Shown here: piece after piece, positions 32,182 to 33,030 of the stretch | Position numbering within the stretch: position 1 is the stretch's first letter | Layout: each line of letters opens with the position of its first letter | Source of the DNA: CBFHSF01 sp965661055 | GTDB lineage: Bacteria; Bacteroidota; Bacteroidia; Flavobacteriales; Schleiferiaceae | Direction of reading: 5' to 3' | Assembly: GCA_965661055.1 (NCBI GenBank) | Contig: CBFICS010000019.1 | Location: 1-33,030 of the forward strand | DNA length: 33,030 nt | The notes under the pieces: model-generated | Seen by the model: only the letters and a program-made list of their open reading frames with translations | Database searches by the model: none | What the model was told of the DNA's origin: nothing | Made by a program: the position numbers and the translations under genes

Positions 32182-33030
32182 ATGCAAGAAACAATAGTAG
32201 CTATCACTACCCCTCCCGGAATGGGTGCCATTGCCGTATTAAGGCTTTCTGGGGTCACTGCTTTTGAAGTAGTCGACAAGGTTTTTGTGGGTAAAAATAA
32301 GTTGTTGGGACAAAAGGGATACACTGCACATTTTGGAAAAATCATGGATGGCAAACGCATGGTTGATGAAGTGGTGGTTACCCTTTTTAAAAACCCACAT
32401 TCTTATACAGGTGAAGATGTTGTTGAAGTTAGTTGTCACGGTTCTACCTTCATTCAAAAAGAGTTATTGCATTTATTTTTGCGCTCTGGCGCGAGAATGG
32501 CCAAACCTGGTGAATTTACCTTAAGGGCTTTTGTCAACGGCAAAATGGACCTTTCTCAAGCAGAGGCTGTTGCCGATTTGATCAGCAGTGATGACGAAGC
32601 TTCACATCAAGTGGCCCTGCAACATATGCGCGGGGGATTTTCTTCTGAATTAATTGAACTCAGAACTGAACTCATCAACTTTGCCTCTCTTATTGAGCTT
32701 GAATTAGATTTTGCTGAAGAAGATGTTGAATTTGCCAACAGAGATCAACTTCTTACCCTTTTGGGGAAAATGGACCGTGCCTTAGAGAAATTGGTTAATA
32801 GTTTTGATTTAGGAAACGTCATCAAAGAAGGAATACCTGTGGCTATCGTAGGCGCACCCAACGTGGGCAAGTCTACTTTACTAAACGCCCTTTTAAACGA
32901 AGAAAGAGCTATTGTTTCTGATATTGCCGGAACAACCAGAGATACTGTAGAAGATGAGATTCACCTCGGTGGACTTACTTTTCGTTTTATTGACACTGCT
33001 GGGATCAGAGAGACCCAAGATGAAATTGAA
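32182..33030 (+). CDS. mnmE: tRNA uridine-5-carboxymethylaminomethyl modification GTPase MnmE (3' end outside window)
   Basis: The frame is open from ATG 32182 to the window end, giving the first 283 residues. The N-terminal folate-binding domain begins M-Q-E-T-I-V-A-I-T-T-P-P-G and includes S-Y-T-G-E-D and the conserved P-G-E-F-T-L-R-A-F-V-N-G-K. The G domain starts at about residue 220 with the P-loop G-A-P-N-V-G-K-S-T (224-232), then G-T-T-R-D and D-T-A-G. With MnmG it modifies U34 of certain tRNAs using methylenetetrahydrofolate. The C-terminal helical part with the final Cys motif is beyond the window. An exact -7 element lies just before the ATG. Confidence 0.95.
   Translation, partial: MQETIVAITTPPGMGAIAVLRLSGVTAFEVVDKVFVGKNKLLGQKGYTAHFGKIMDGKRMVDEVVVTLFKNPHSYTGEDVVEVSCHGSTFIQKELLHLFLRSGARMAKPGEFTLRAFVNGKMDLSQAEAVADLISSDDEASHQVALQHMRGGFSSELIELRTELINFASLIELELDFAEEDVEFANRDQLLTLLGKMDRALEKLVNSFDLGNVIKEGIPVAIVGAPNVGKSTLLNALLNEERAIVSDIAGTTRDTVEDEIHLGGLTFRFIDTAGIRETQDEIE

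Noticed and set aside
1..33030. CRISPR arrays, insertion sequences, phage genes, toxin-antitoxin or restriction systems
   Set aside because: No regularly spaced repeats, transposase-like proteins, flanking direct repeats or defence-gene motifs were seen on reading both strands.

Overview
The window looks like an ordinary stretch of chromosome from a marine-type, low-GC member of the Flavobacteriales (Bacteroidota). The lineage rests on several signs. Start codons lack Shine-Dalgarno sequences, and several genes have a Bacteroidota -7 promoter element (TAnnTTTG or close). Many products carry signal peptides ending in AQ or SQ, or lipoboxes. Families typical of the phylum are present: GWxTD, DUF2911, DUF4294 and DUF6263 proteins, a GreA/GreB-like factor, BshB1, and a dipeptidyl peptidase IV next to a POT transporter. 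No phage, transposon, CRISPR array, or restriction or defence island was seen. Genus or species cannot be given from this sequence alone.

Layout. Positions 1-5.0 kb hold the tail of an unidentified gene, an exported thioredoxin-fold protein, a POT di/tripeptide transporter and a dipeptidyl peptidase IV. Positions 4.9-7.0 kb hold a lipoprotein with a TonB C-terminal domain, a GreA/GreB-like factor, an outer-membrane barrel protein and tRNA-His. Positions 7.1-9.9 kb hold a YeiH-type permease translationally coupled to a GT4 glycosyltransferase, facing bshB1. Positions 10.0-14.3 kb are envelope genes: a barrel protein, an MltF-like lytic transglycosylase, outer-membrane phospholipase A and a broken outer-membrane protein gene with two in-frame stops. 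Positions 14.2-19.8 kb hold xerD, aroQ, a GT2 glycosyltransferase, a GWxTD protein, a DUF6263 lipoprotein and ndk. Positions 19.9-23.8 kb hold a MacB-type ABC transporter operon (ATPase and two permeases) and a small basic protein of unknown function. Positions 23.8-29.1 kb, all on the minus strand, hold recF, a DUF721 gene, accC, a DUF4294 gene and ettA. Positions 29.2-33.0 kb, on the plus strand, hold a membrane-anchored TPR protein, ribH, a DUF2911 protein, a lipoprotein barrel and the first 283 codons of mnmE.

How the parts fit. Most genes are core housekeeping (replication and repair, translation, tRNA modification, riboflavin, shikimate and fatty-acid or acyl-CoA carboxylation) or cell-envelope functions (peptidoglycan turnover, outer-membrane lipid hydrolysis, glycan synthesis, lipoproteins, ABC export). 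DPP IV and the POT transporter form a logical peptide-use pair: the enzyme releases dipeptides and the transporter imports them. Seven strong intrinsic terminators separate transcription units, several of them bidirectional. Four other convergent pairs overlap at their 3' ends with no terminator between them.

I found no convincing undescribed multi-gene system. The points most worth checking are the outer-membrane protein gene with two nonsense codons, the DUF4294 gene that overlaps accC and lacks an ATG start, an inverted repeat between the ABC operon and the small basic gene, and several unusual domain combinations.
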